64,000 bases of DNA. Origin: Ruminococcus sp. GTDB lineage: Bacteria > Bacillota > Clostridia > Oscillospirales > Ruminococcaceae. This document shows positions 1-6,557 of the stretch, one piece after another (the first letter of the stretch is position 1; each line of letters opens with the position of its first letter). The notes beneath the pieces were generated by a model. It saw nothing but the letters and a program-made list of their open reading frames with translations, had not been told where the DNA came from and made no database searches. A program made the position numbers and the translations under genes. The stretch is taken from assembly GCA_017624895.1 (NCBI GenBank), contig JAGAMB010000020.1, positions 1 through 64,000 of the forward strand, read 5' to 3'.

Positions 1-104
1 CTGTTCACAGCAGAAAATACAACAATTTCCCTATGCGTCCGCTTAACTGGAAGTCACCTTACGATTATATCAAAGCTTTCCTCAAAACAGGTCAAGTTTT
101 TTGA
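1..104 (+). CDS. C-terminal end of a DDE transposase/integrase (partial)
   Basis: An open frame enters from the left edge (first full codon at base 3) and stops at TGA 102-104, giving 33 residues. The segment reads NNFPMRPLNWKSPYDYIK, which resembles the tail of rve-type (IS3/IS30/IS481-like) transposases, where an N-x-RP-x-x-L-x-(W/Y)-K-x-P stretch follows the last catalytic Glu. The catalytic residues lie outside the window, so the family is an inference from this short motif. No terminal inverted repeat is evident before the rubrerythrin terminator. Confidence 0.5.
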   Translation, partial: VHSRKYNNFPMRPLNWKSPYDYIKAFLKTGQVF

Positions 105-173
105 TTTAATTTGTCTCATATCATTGACAAACCTACAAAATGCGTAATTAAAGCCTTGAAACAACAGACGGAA

Positions 174-217
174 AAAACAACACCTCAAAGACATTTCAGC
201 CTTTGAGGTGTTGTTTT
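174..217 (-). terminator. Intrinsic terminator of rubrerythrin gene
   Basis: A 17-bp perfect stem (174-190 with 201-217) encloses a 10-nt loop. On the minus strand it is followed by a T-rich run, just after the rubrerythrin stop codon. Confidence 0.85.
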
Positions 218-222
218 ATTGA

Positions 223-774
223 TTAATAATTTTCAGCGTGGATTTCAAAGTAAGCCTGTGGATGTGCGCATACAGGGCATACATCGGGAGCCTTTGTTCC
301 AACAACGATATGACCGCAGTTGCGGCATTCCCATACCTTAACTTCGGATTTTTCGAATACCTGTGCAGTTTCAACATTGTTCAGAAGTGCGCGATAACGC
401 TCCTCGTGGTGCTTTTCGATAGCAGCAACAGCTCTGAATTTAGCTGCAAGCTCTGTAAAGCCTTCCTCCTCGGCAGTTTTTGCAAAGCCCTCATACATAT
501 CTGTCCACTCATAATTTTCGCCATCAGCGGCATCAGAGAGATTTTCAGCAGTTGAGCCTATGCCGTTAAGTTCCTTGAACCACATTTTAGCGTGTTCTTT
601 TTCGTTATCGGCTGTTTTCTGGAAAAGTGCGGAAATTTGCTCATATCCTTCTTTTTTTGCCTTTGATGCAAAATATGTGTATTTGTTTCTTGCCTGTGAT
701 TCGCCGGCAAATGCGGCGAGAAGATTTTTTTCAGTCTGTGTTCCTGAATATTTTGTTTTTTTAGCTTCTGACAT
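223..774 (-). CDS. rbr: Rubrerythrin
   Basis: 183-aa non-haem di-iron peroxidase that reduces hydrogen peroxide in the cytoplasm of anaerobes. The N-terminal four-helix ferritin-like domain carries Glu/His ligand motifs ([17 protein letters not shown], then [11 protein letters not shown]). The C-terminal rubredoxin-like knuckle has two CxxC pairs (CRNCG and CPVC). The open frame extends 27 codons further upstream, but the ATG at 774 has an ideal AAGGAGGGC ribosome site (781-789) and matches the family's usual start. It is monocistronic, with its own promoter and terminator. A short inverted repeat (CTGACA/TGTCAG, 800-815) in the 5' UTR could be an operator or hairpin; that role is a guess. 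Confidence 0.97.
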   Translation of the reverse strand: MSEAKKTKYSGTQTEKNLLAAFAGESQARNKYTYFASKAKKEGYEQISALFQKTADNEKEHAKMWFKELNGIGSTAENLSDAADGENYEWTDMYEGFAKTAEEEGFTELAAKFRAVAAIEKHHEERYRALLNNVETAQVFEKSEVKVWECRNCGHIVVGTKAPDVCPVCAHPQAYFEIHAENY

Positions 775-826
775 ATCAAAGCCCTCCTTAATATAATATC
801 TGACACTTCTGTCAGTTGATAATATG

Positions 827-855
827 ATTTTAACATATATTTTTTCCATTGTCAA
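827..855 (-). promoter_or_regulatory. Promoter of rubrerythrin gene
   Basis: On the minus strand TTGACA (850-855) and TAAAAT (827-832) are separated by 17 bp, about 50 bp upstream of the rubrerythrin start. Confidence 0.75.
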
Positions 856-966
856 TAAGATTATACCATTAATACTGATATGTATAACAGTTTATATGTT
901 TTTAGCAGAGAAAAAGCTTCCAAAAATAAAAATATTGATTTTCTGTAACAATTTTATAAAAAATAC

Positions 967-995
967 TGGACAAATAAAAAAATATATGGTATAAT
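967..995 (+). promoter_or_regulatory. Promoter upstream of the 1036 gene
   Basis: TGGACA (967-972), a 17-bp spacer, then TATAAT (990-995) preceded by TGG. It lies about 40 bp before the start codon at 1036. Confidence 0.7.
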
Positions 996-1035
996 AATAA
1001 TCAGCTAATTTCGTACTTAATCTGAGGTGAATCAA

Positions 1036-1545
1036 ATGGATCTTTTCTCTATATTCAAAGGCGGAAAGTATTTCGATAAGCATATCGCTCCAAAATGCGA
1101 TTATTGTCAGTTCGGCAGACGTGCTAAGGATGGCAATAAGGTGCTTTGTGAAAAAAGAGGACTTGTTGACTGCAATTATTCCTGCAGCAAGTTTGTTTAC
1201 TCCCCTTTAAAGCGTATTCCCGTAAAGCAGCTCAACTTCGTAGGAAGTCTTGCAGATGAGGATATCTACATCGAGTCAGCAGGTGATATTGCTGAAAAGC
1301 AGGAGCTTGAAAATCCTAAAAGGGAAGCTCCTAAGCAGACACAGCCGCCTAAGAATGAAGCTCCCAAGCAGGCAGAAGCTCCTGTGCAGAAGCAGAATGA
1401 GATACCTGTGACAGAGGCTCCGAAGCAGAATGAAACTCCTGTGGCGGAGGCTGCACCAGCATCAGTTGCAGGTCCATCCCTGGCTGAGTTAAGCGCCCTT
1501 GCTGAAGCTGCTGCTATGTCTGCGGACAACACTAACTCACAGTAA
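1036..1545 (+). CDS. Cysteine-rich conserved hypothetical protein with Pro/Ala/Glu-rich tail
   Basis: 169 aa of unknown function. The N-terminal 60 residues hold a cysteine cluster (CDYC, then LCEKRG, then VDCNYSCSKF) that could bind zinc or an Fe-S centre. From about residue 95 the protein is low complexity, with repeated EAPKQ / NETPVAEA-type units, and it lacks a signal peptide, so it is probably cytoplasmic. The frame allows a GTG start at 1027, but ATG 1036 sits about 6 nt after GAGGTG and is preferred. A hairpin at about 1560-1600 follows without a clear T-run, so the next gene may be co-transcribed. Confidence 0.8.
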   Translation: MDLFSIFKGGKYFDKHIAPKCDYCQFGRRAKDGNKVLCEKRGLVDCNYSCSKFVYSPLKRIPVKQLNFVGSLADEDIYIESAGDIAEKQELENPKREAPKQTQPPKNEAPKQAEAPVQKQNEIPVTEAPKQNETPVAEAAPASVAGPSLAELSALAEAAAMSADNTNSQ

Positions 1546-1635
1546 ACTTTGAAATTTTACCATATCGCAGACGGCGGATTTCTGCTGCCTGCGGTATGTG
1601 ATAAAATAATGTACTAATGAAAAGAGCAGATATTA

Positions 1636-1818
1636 ATGGAAAAAGTTATTATATTATCCGATGCAAGCAGAACTGATAATGGCAGATCTCTCCCGGTAGA
1701 TCCAAGTATCGTTAATAACCTTCTTGATGAGGGCTGGACAGTTAAGCATCTGAGAACTGCTTCAACCGAGCATAAACGTACACTTGTTTTTGTACTGGAG
1801 AAAAAGGATAACGAGTAA
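1636..1818 (+). CDS. Small conserved-looking hypothetical protein
   Basis: 60 aa of unknown function. It is a compact alpha/beta-like sequence (MEKVIILSDAS, then LLDEGWTVKHLR, then RTLVFVLEKKD) resembling small proteins with alternating hydrophobic strands. It has no membrane segment or Cys motif. The ribosome site is weak (AAAGAG about 10 nt before the ATG). It lies 90 bp behind the 1036 gene on the same strand and may share its transcript. Confidence 0.6.
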   Translation: MEKVIILSDASRTDNGRSLPVDPSIVNNLLDEGWTVKHLRTASTEHKRTLVFVLEKKDNE

Positions 1819-1833
1819 TCAGGCAGAGATGTG

Positions 1834-1966
1834 AGTATGGCGCAACTGGCAGCTTTGCGGCTGAGCGCTGTCTGTGGCAGATACAGCGAAGTGAGCAAAG
1901 GCGCAGCGGTCGAAATTATGTGAGCGACTGCGAGCAAAAAATTTCGGGCACCGCAAGAGTCACGCA
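1834..1966. repeat. GC-rich composite inverted-repeat segment
   Basis: This non-coding stretch is denser in GC than its surroundings and holds nested inverted repeats: CGCTGT/ACAGCG around 1868-1891, and CGAAATT/AATTTCG around 1911-1946. It looks like a dispersed intergenic repeat. No second copy was seen in the window. Confidence 0.4.
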
Positions 1967-2030
1967 GAGATAACTGTGTATTTATTCCCTGCAAGCTCTG
2001 GCAGGTAAAAATCAGAGCAAAACTAAATAT

Positions 2031-2105
2031 GCACCTGTGGTGAAATTGGCATACACGTTGGAATTAGGCTGCGTCACGACGGTGTGATAATGGTGATATT
2101 ATGGA
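2031..2105 (+). pseudogene. Decayed tRNA-Leu-like sequence
   Basis: Bases 2031-2067 align without gaps to the first 37 bases of the tRNA-Leu gene at 2358 (24 of 37 identical), including TAG at the anticodon position (2065-2067). Both copies are preceded by the same TAAATAT. The variable-arm GGTGTG and a degraded T-arm can be followed to about 2105. No acceptor 3' strand complementary to GCACCTG exists and the anticodon stem no longer pairs, so it cannot be a working tRNA. Confidence 0.55.
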
Positions 2106-2394
2106 AGATGTTATTGAAGCACATTATTATTCAGCAAATCACAAAGAACAGCTTATGCAGGATTCTGTCTGTGGCTGCTTCTATTGCGGCAATATATTTA
2201 ATCCAAGTGAAATTACTGAGTGGTTGAAGGATATATCCGGTACTGCGATCTGTCCATATTGCGGAGTAGATTCTATTATCGGCGAAAGCTCCGGTTTTCC
2301 TATTACAGAAGAATTTCTTGAACGAATGCGTAAGAGTTGGTTCTGTAAATTAAATATGCGGGTGTGGCGGAACTGGCAGACGCACGAGATTTAG
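2101..2394 (+). CDS. Small zinc-ribbon 'cytoplasmic protein' family member overlapping tRNA-Leu
   Basis: 97 aa. The body matches a widespread small family of unknown function with two CxxC knuckles: CGCFYCGNIF with EITEW, then AICPYCGVDSIIG, and an FLERMRKSWF end. Family members usually finish at about this WF. Here the frame runs on for about 15 residues into the tRNA-Leu gene and stops at TAG 2392-2394, which is the anticodon of that tRNA. The start ATG at 2101 falls in the degraded T-arm of the upstream tRNA-like copy and has only a weak ribosome site. Zinc binding is inferred from the Cys pairs. Confidence 0.75.
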   Translation: MEDVIEAHYYSANHKEQLMQDSVCGCFYCGNIFNPSEITEWLKDISGTAICPYCGVDSIIGESSGFPITEEFLERMRKSWFCKLNMRVWRNWQTHEI

Positions 2395-2442
2395 GTTCTC
2401 GCGCCGCAAGGTGTGCAGGTTCGATTCCTGTCACCCGCACCA
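2358..2442 (+). tRNA. tRNA-Leu (anticodon UAG)
   Basis: 85-nt cloverleaf with encoded CCA. Acceptor GCGGGTG (2358-2364) pairs with CACCCGC (2432-2438). Anticodon stem CGAGA/TCTCG encloses loop TTTAGGT, so the anticodon is TAG (2392-2394). It has a long class II variable arm and a T-loop TTCGATT. It reads CUN leucine codons and is followed at once by a terminator. Confidence 0.95.
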
Positions 2443-2445
2443 ATG

Positions 2446-2471
2446 AAATCCCTCGATATATCGAGGGATTT
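2446..2471 (+). terminator. Terminator after tRNA-Leu
   Basis: AAATCCCTCGATA pairs with TATCGAGGGATTT, followed by a T-rich run, beginning 4 nt after the tRNA CCA. Confidence 0.85.
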
Positions 2472-2546
2472 TTCATTTGTTGATGCAGAATTCAATTGGC
2501 ACCAGATTTATTTTGCACACAAGGTACGCCTTATGCGTATGCCGTT

Positions 2547-2732
2547 TTACGCCGATTCTTCCTCCACATACACCGCCACACTATCCTCAAAATCGCCATT
2601 GAATTCCAGACGCACATCAAGGCTCTTGTCCTCATTCTGATGCACATAAACCGTTTTCACCAGCAACCGCAGATTCGCATCGCTGGAATGCTGTTCTTCC
2701 GCAGACACGGTGCTTGGGGTTTGGTAAATCTT
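2547..2732 (-). pseudogene. Probable C-terminal remnant of a site-specific recombinase
   Basis: The minus-strand frame gives about 60 residues ending at 2547. It contains SSDANLRLLVKTVYVH, then EFNGDFEDSVAVYVEEE, a pattern like the final beta-strand segment of large serine recombinases from Firmicutes mobile elements. There is no start, catalytic domain or zinc ribbon. The frame continues upstream only into the palindromic element at 2733-2883. The assignment rests on weak similarity from memory. The stretch is richer in GC than the genes on either side. Confidence 0.35.
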
Positions 2733-2883
2733 ATACCAATCCCTGAAACAACAGTAGACAAATCCAATGGCATAAATGATGTATGTCATCGTTGGACATA
2801 CGGCAATATGCTTTCGTCGTCCGCCTTGACATACATCATTTCAGCTCATCATCTTTGTCTACTAACATTTTAGGGATCGGTAT
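2733..2883. mobile_element. MITE-like palindromic element, copy 1
   Basis: 151 bp with imperfect terminal inverted repeats of about 57 bp. ATACCAATCCCTGAAAC... on the left mirrors ...TTTTAGGGATCGGTAT on the right, and both arms contain GTAGACAAA and ATGATGTATGTCA. It has no coding capacity. Its right half (2807-2883) recurs at 8320-8395. It adjoins the recombinase-like remnant, which may mark the element it derives from. Confidence 0.65.
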
Positions 2884-2985
2884 TAGCATATGCTGTTTTG
2901 AGAAAAGTGACAACAAATAATCTGTTAGTGATTTTGTTTTTTCAATAAAATTTCTCTGAAAATGCTTTAGTTAGGCTGTATGCTA

Positions 2986-3014
2986 TTGACATTTTATGTG
3001 GTTTTGTGTATAAT
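2986..3014 (+). promoter_or_regulatory. Consensus promoter of the TetR-type gene
   Basis: Perfect TTGACA (2986-2991) and TATAAT (3009-3014) with a 17-bp spacer. Confidence 0.85.
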
Positions 3015-3062
3015 AAAGGAAAGGATTGTAAAAGATGTCTTAATTGCGTATAGGAGGTGGTC

Positions 3063-3782
3063 ATTATCGCCAGAGGAGTACAGAACAGACCGACAAAGGA
3101 AATGATTGTTCAAATTGCATCTAAGCTATACCTTGAAAAGGGTTTCACAGATACCAGCAATAAGGAGATTTGTGATATTCTGAAAATCAGCACTGGAAAT
3201 CTGACATTCTATTATCCGCAGAGAGAACACGTTCTCACCGAATTTGTCAAGGAACTCTGTGATTTTCAATGGCGTATGATTGATGTGCTGGAACAAGAGG
3301 ATAAATCACCGCTGCTTGCACTTTGCATTGAATTTGCCACAAATGCGGCAATTGCGGAGGAAAGCGATGCTATGCGTGACATTTTTATTTCCGCTTACAT
3401 TCATGCGCTGCCCCTTGCGGTTATCCGTGAGAATGACACAAAGAAAACACAGAAGATTTTTGCGGAATTTAATCCTGACTGGACGGATGAACAGTTTGCT
3501 GTCATGGAGAACCTATACTCCGCTATAGAATATGGTATGTTTTCATCGGCAGGGCAGGAGTGCATCAGCCTTGATATGCGTATAGCCTGCGGACTGGATG
3601 CTGCAATGCGATTGTACAATGTCCCCGAAAGCTTACGAAATCAGAAGCTTGAGAAAATAATTGCAATGGACTATCGAAGTTTTGGAAGGAGAATACTCTC
3701 CGACTTCAAGGATTACATCACCGCTGTCAATTGGCAGGCGGTTGAAACAGCAAGGCAGAGTAAACAGAAACCGAAAAAATAA
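3063..3782 (+). CDS. TetR/AcrR-family transcriptional regulator with a non-canonical start codon
   Basis: About 239 aa. The N-terminal helix-turn-helix is typical of TetR (TKEMIVQIASKLYLEKGF, then SNKEICDILKISTGNLTFYY). A variable ligand domain follows, and the tail is basic (RQSKQKPKK). The strong AGGAGG (3052-3057) is correctly spaced only for ATT 3063 or ATC 3066. The first GTG (3057) overlaps that site, and no ATG precedes conserved sequence. An ancestral ATG-GCC-AGA has probably become ATC-GCC-AGA, so initiation may be weak. The next gene encodes a lipoprotein of unknown role; a regulatory link between them is unproven. Confidence 0.85.
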   Translation: MIARGVQNRPTKEMIVQIASKLYLEKGFTDTSNKEICDILKISTGNLTFYYPQREHVLTEFVKELCDFQWRMIDVLEQEDKSPLLALCIEFATNAAIAEESDAMRDIFISAYIHALPLAVIRENDTKKTQKIFAEFNPDWTDEQFAVMENLYSAIEYGMFSSAGQECISLDMRIACGLDAAMRLYNVPESLRNQKLEKIIAMDYRSFGRRILSDFKDYITAVNWQAVETARQSKQKPKK

Positions 3783-3860
3783 CTTGGTAAGTCTTTTTCA
3801 TTATGTGTTGTGCATATGGAAGAAATACAATAAAATCCGTTAAAAATAAGGTGAAGATTT

Positions 3861-4724
3861 ATGAAAAAATATATTGGAATTATCATGATGGCGGCTATGC
3901 TTTCATTGACCGCATGCGGACAGAATATTGAGGAAACAGCTAATAATTTAACTGGTGATACTACGACTGCGGAGGATACAACATCAGTATCTGCAACAGA
4001 GGAAACTACTGAAAAATCTGAACTCCAGCCGGCAACCGAAGCTGAGACCACAGCTTCCGAAACAGAGCCGACTACTGAGGCGGAAACAGAAGCTGCTACT
4101 ACAGTTCCTGAAACAGAATCGACTACTGAGCCTGCAACTACTGCCGAAGAAACACCCACAGCAAAACCAAATGAGATTTTTGCTCTGAACGGACCACTTG
4201 GACGTCATCAGGGAGTTGAGGAATTTGACAATGCAAAGTTTGCGGCATCCTTTGGAGCTGACTCTTTCACAAAGAACTGGGACGGTACAGTTACCCTTAC
4301 AACGATGATTTATCGTTATGAGATGTTTAGTAATGATGATATTCAAGCTCTGAAAGTCGGTGATACCATCTGGTGTCTTGGCAAGGCGGTAGTTGTTGAA
4401 AAGCTTGAAACGCTTGACAGCGGTCTTGTTATCGTCAATGGCGGCATTGAAAATGGCGGTCGCTGTTTCAGAATGGAAGATGGCGTATATTGCGAATCCG
4501 GAATGAACAACGTACATTCCTATTATGAAATAGGTGAAAATACATACACACTTTCTGCTGATTTTGTGTTCACAGACAATTCTGATATGGACAACCCAAA
4601 GACATATACTGCCGAAGAACTTATGTCAATTCTTACATGGGATACGCATTTTGTCAAAAGCAACACGATAGTTGAAACCACCGATGGCGTTGTTACAGCA
4701 ATTGTGAGAAACTATATTCCATAA
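3861..4724 (+). CDS. Secreted lipoprotein of unknown function
   Basis: 287 aa. It has a lipoprotein signal with lipobox LTAC (Cys19). A Thr/Glu-rich tether follows (about residues 25-105, with repeated TTEAET/ATTVPE-type units) and then a globular domain of about 180 residues (GADSFTKNW, then VGDTIWCLGKAVV, then NIYP-like end). The domain is not recognised. The tether suggests extension through the cell wall after diacylglyceryl anchoring. It starts 78 bp behind the TetR gene on the same strand, with a GGTGAA ribosome site. Confidence 0.85.
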   Translation: MKKYIGIIMMAAMLSLTACGQNIEETANNLTGDTTTAEDTTSVSATEETTEKSELQPATEAETTASETEPTTEAETEAATTVPETESTTEPATTAEETPTAKPNEIFALNGPLGRHQGVEEFDNAKFAASFGADSFTKNWDGTVTLTTMIYRYEMFSNDDIQALKVGDTIWCLGKAVVVEKLETLDSGLVIVNGGIENGGRCFRMEDGVYCESGMNNVHSYYEIGENTYTLSADFVFTDNSDMDNPKTYTAEELMSILTWDTHFVKSNTIVETTDGVVTAIVRNYIP

Positions 4725-4845
4725 TAAGAAAACGCGGAGATTTTGTGCGGTGCAGCCTTTGATATAGTTCCTTTCCGCCTTCATCTTTTAATTAGTGCAG
4801 CAATATTTTTAACATCATTTACTCTGAGCAGGAGTAACAAATGAA

Positions 4846-4874
4846 TTGACAACATTAATTTCATATGATATAAT
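4846..4874 (+). promoter_or_regulatory. Consensus promoter for leader peptide and GNAT gene
   Basis: TTGACA (4846-4851), a 17-bp spacer, then TATAAT (4869-4874). Transcription would begin near 4881, leaving a leader of about 160 nt before the GNAT start at 5042. Confidence 0.85.
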
Positions 4875-4933
4875 GTGAATAGGAAGCAGAGGAGTTGTAT
4901 TCCCTGTTCCAAATTAATTTAAGGAGAGTTTGT

Positions 4934-4969
4934 TTGAAAAACACAATTAAAAAGGAGATAGCAGCGTAA
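4934..4969 (+). CDS. Putative 11-aa leader peptide
   Basis: TTG start at 4934, 7 nt after a clean AAGGAG (4921-4926). It encodes (M)KNTIKKEIAA and stops with TAA at 4967-4969, immediately next to an 11-bp stem-loop. The arrangement of promoter, strong ribosome site, tiny frame, hairpin and second ribosome site resembles translational or transcriptional attenuators of inducible resistance genes. Only the layout supports it. Confidence 0.5.
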   Translation: MKNTIKKEIAA

Positions 4970-5009
4970 ACGGGAGGTTTGCGAATACTATCTCACACAA
5001 GCCTCCCGT
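4970..5009 (+). promoter_or_regulatory. Stem-loop between leader peptide and GNAT gene
   Basis: ACGGGAGGTTT (4970-4980) pairs with AAGCCTCCCGT (4999-5009) with one G-U pair, around an 18-nt loop. No T-run follows, so it is more likely an attenuator or mRNA-stability hairpin than a simple terminator. Confidence 0.55.
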
Positions 5010-5041
5010 GTTCAGTCAACACATTTCAGGAGGAAAAAATA

Positions 5042-5698
5042 ATGAATAAAAATGACTATATTATCCGTTTGGAAACAGAAAAAGACTATTGTGAAGTTGA
5101 AAATCTTGCTCGTGAAGCATTCTGGAATTTAAGCTTTCCGGGTTGTGATGAGCATTACTTCATCCATGTATTGAGAAGCCACGAGGCATTTATCCCTGAG
5201 CTTGACTATGTTATTGAAGCTGATGGGAAAATCATTGGCAGTATTATGTACTCAAAAGCTGAGCTTATTGACGAAAATGGCAATATTAAGCCTATTGTTT
5301 CAATGGGACCTCTCTGTATTCACCCTGATTATCAGCGAAAAGGACTGAGCAGAATTCTCCTTGAATTTACTTTTGAGCTGGTGAAAAATATGGGTTATGA
5401 TACCGTTATTAATTTCGGAAATCCCGACAATTACGTTTCAAGAGGCTATAAAAGCTGTAAGAAGTACAATATATGCTTTGAGGGAGATGTATTCCCTGCG
5501 GCTCTGCTTGTGAAAACGCTTACAGAGGATGCTTTGGACGGCAGAAAGTGGTTCTATCACCCGAATAATGCCGATGCTCCATGTGCTGATACCGACGCTG
5601 TTGCGGAGTTTGACAAGCTCTTTCCGCCAAAGGAAAAGAAGTGGCAGCCCAGCCAGGAGGAATTTTATATCCACAGTCATTCTGTGATCAATTGGTAA
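5042..5698 (+). CDS. GNAT-family N-acetyltransferase (YhbS-like)
   Basis: 218 aa, cytoplasmic. The acetyl-CoA binding core is clear: VSMGPLCIHPDYQRKGLS supplies strand 4 and the Q-x-K-G-x-S pyrophosphate loop, preceded by the IGSIMYSKAEL strand. The substrate is unknown; relatives act on small amines or peptides. ATG 5042 follows TTTCAGGAGG with good spacing. The upstream in-frame extension overlaps the leader hairpin and is not used here. The gene is monocistronic, flanked by a consensus promoter with leader peptide and a strong terminator, which suggests separately inducible expression. Confidence 0.88.
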   Translation: MNKNDYIIRLETEKDYCEVENLAREAFWNLSFPGCDEHYFIHVLRSHEAFIPELDYVIEADGKIIGSIMYSKAELIDENGNIKPIVSMGPLCIHPDYQRKGLSRILLEFTFELVKNMGYDTVINFGNPDNYVSRGYKSCKKYNICFEGDVFPAALLVKTLTEDALDGRKWFYHPNNADAPCADTDAVAEFDKLFPPKEKKWQPSQEEFYIHSHSVINW

Positions 5699-5703
5699 TA
5701 ATT

Positions 5704-5731
5704 AAGCCGACAGCTTTTGCTGTCGGCTTTT
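5704..5731 (+). terminator. Terminator of GNAT gene
   Basis: AGCCGACAGC/GCTGTCGGCT stem with a TTTT loop followed by TTTTT. It could also serve the convergent gene on the minus strand. Confidence 0.9.
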
Positions 5732-5737
5732 TTGCTG

Positions 5738-6394
5738 TTAATTCAGTTCAGGAATACCCATTTCTGTATCAGGAGAAACTTTATAGTCATCAAAGCTATA
5801 TTCACGGACAGACTTTTTAACTTTGTCCATAACTTCTTCATTGTAGAAAGTCATATTAATGGGCAGGAAGTAGGGATATCCTGCATCGTACTTTATAGCG
5901 TCGTGATGTGATTTTAGTATTTTGAAAAAGTATATATTGAAAATGATAGGGGCAATGGTGCAAAAGTTTACAGGAACTGCCAGCAGCATAATACTAAGAA
6001 AATATTTTTTCTCATACTTTTTTTTCAGGAAAACTACGATAAAAAAGAGCAAATATATAATAGTAAGAGAAATAAGACAGAAAGGTATATTCTGGCTTAT
6101 CTTATAACACAGGGAAAGTTTTTCACTTACAATGAACTCAAAAGAACCGAATGTGAAAGTAAAAGCATAGATTGCAAGAAATGCTGCAATATTGAAAATC
6201 AGGACTTTCCAGAAATCGCGGACATATATTTCACGCTTTTTCTGCATCTCAAACATATGGTCGTTGAAATCGTGTACCTCTGTATACATTTTGTCGGAGG
6301 TAATATTTATACTTTGTGTTTGAATATTCTCCTCGGTTATATAGTCGAGCTCATCAATTGAAATCTGCTTGTTGTAGTATCTGTTGAAGTGCAT
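5738..6394 (-). CDS. Membrane protein of unknown function
   Basis: 218 aa. A hydrophilic N-terminus of about 70 residues (HFNRYYNKQISIDELDY) precedes three or four hydrophobic helices: VLIFNIAAFLAIYAF, then FCLISLTIIYLLFFIV, then LSIMLLAVPVNFCTIA running into NIYFFKIL. A charged tail ends in MGIPELN. No family is recognised. The frame extends to 6460, but ATG 6394 with AAAAGAGG 8 nt upstream is the better start. It is convergent with the GNAT gene and divergent from the next one. Confidence 0.7.
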   Translation of the reverse strand: MHFNRYYNKQISIDELDYITEENIQTQSINITSDKMYTEVHDFNDHMFEMQKKREIYVRDFWKVLIFNIAAFLAIYAFTFTFGSFEFIVSEKLSLCYKISQNIPFCLISLTIIYLLFFIVVFLKKKYEKKYFLSIMLLAVPVNFCTIAPIIFNIYFFKILKSHHDAIKYDAGYPYFLPINMTFYNEEVMDKVKKSVREYSFDDYKVSPDTEMGIPELN

Positions 6395-6482
6395 AAAACC
6401 GCCTCTTTTCAGAAAAGTTTTTTTCATTAATATTATAGCATATTGTTCATAAAATGTCAATAATTCGGTTTGGTAAAATGTC

Positions 6483-6511
6483 TTGACACTCCTGACCTCA
6501 TATGTTATAAT
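6483..6511 (+). promoter_or_regulatory. Consensus promoter of the two-GNAT operon
   Basis: TTGACA (6483-6488) and TATAAT (6506-6511) with a 17-bp spacer, 47 bp before the start codon. Confidence 0.85.
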
Positions 6512-6557
6512 ATATAAAATATAAGTAATTACACAGGATTTTCAGGAGGTAAAAACT

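Noticed and set aside
892..1083. Small minus-strand frame upstream of the 1036 gene
   Set aside because: It overlaps the promoter and the start of the plus-strand gene. Its hydrophobic, Phe/Ile-rich translation reflects AT-rich DNA.
2496..2873. 125-aa plus-strand frame over the MITE region
   Set aside because: It crosses the palindromic element and runs antisense to the recombinase-like remnant. It has no ribosome site and no domain.
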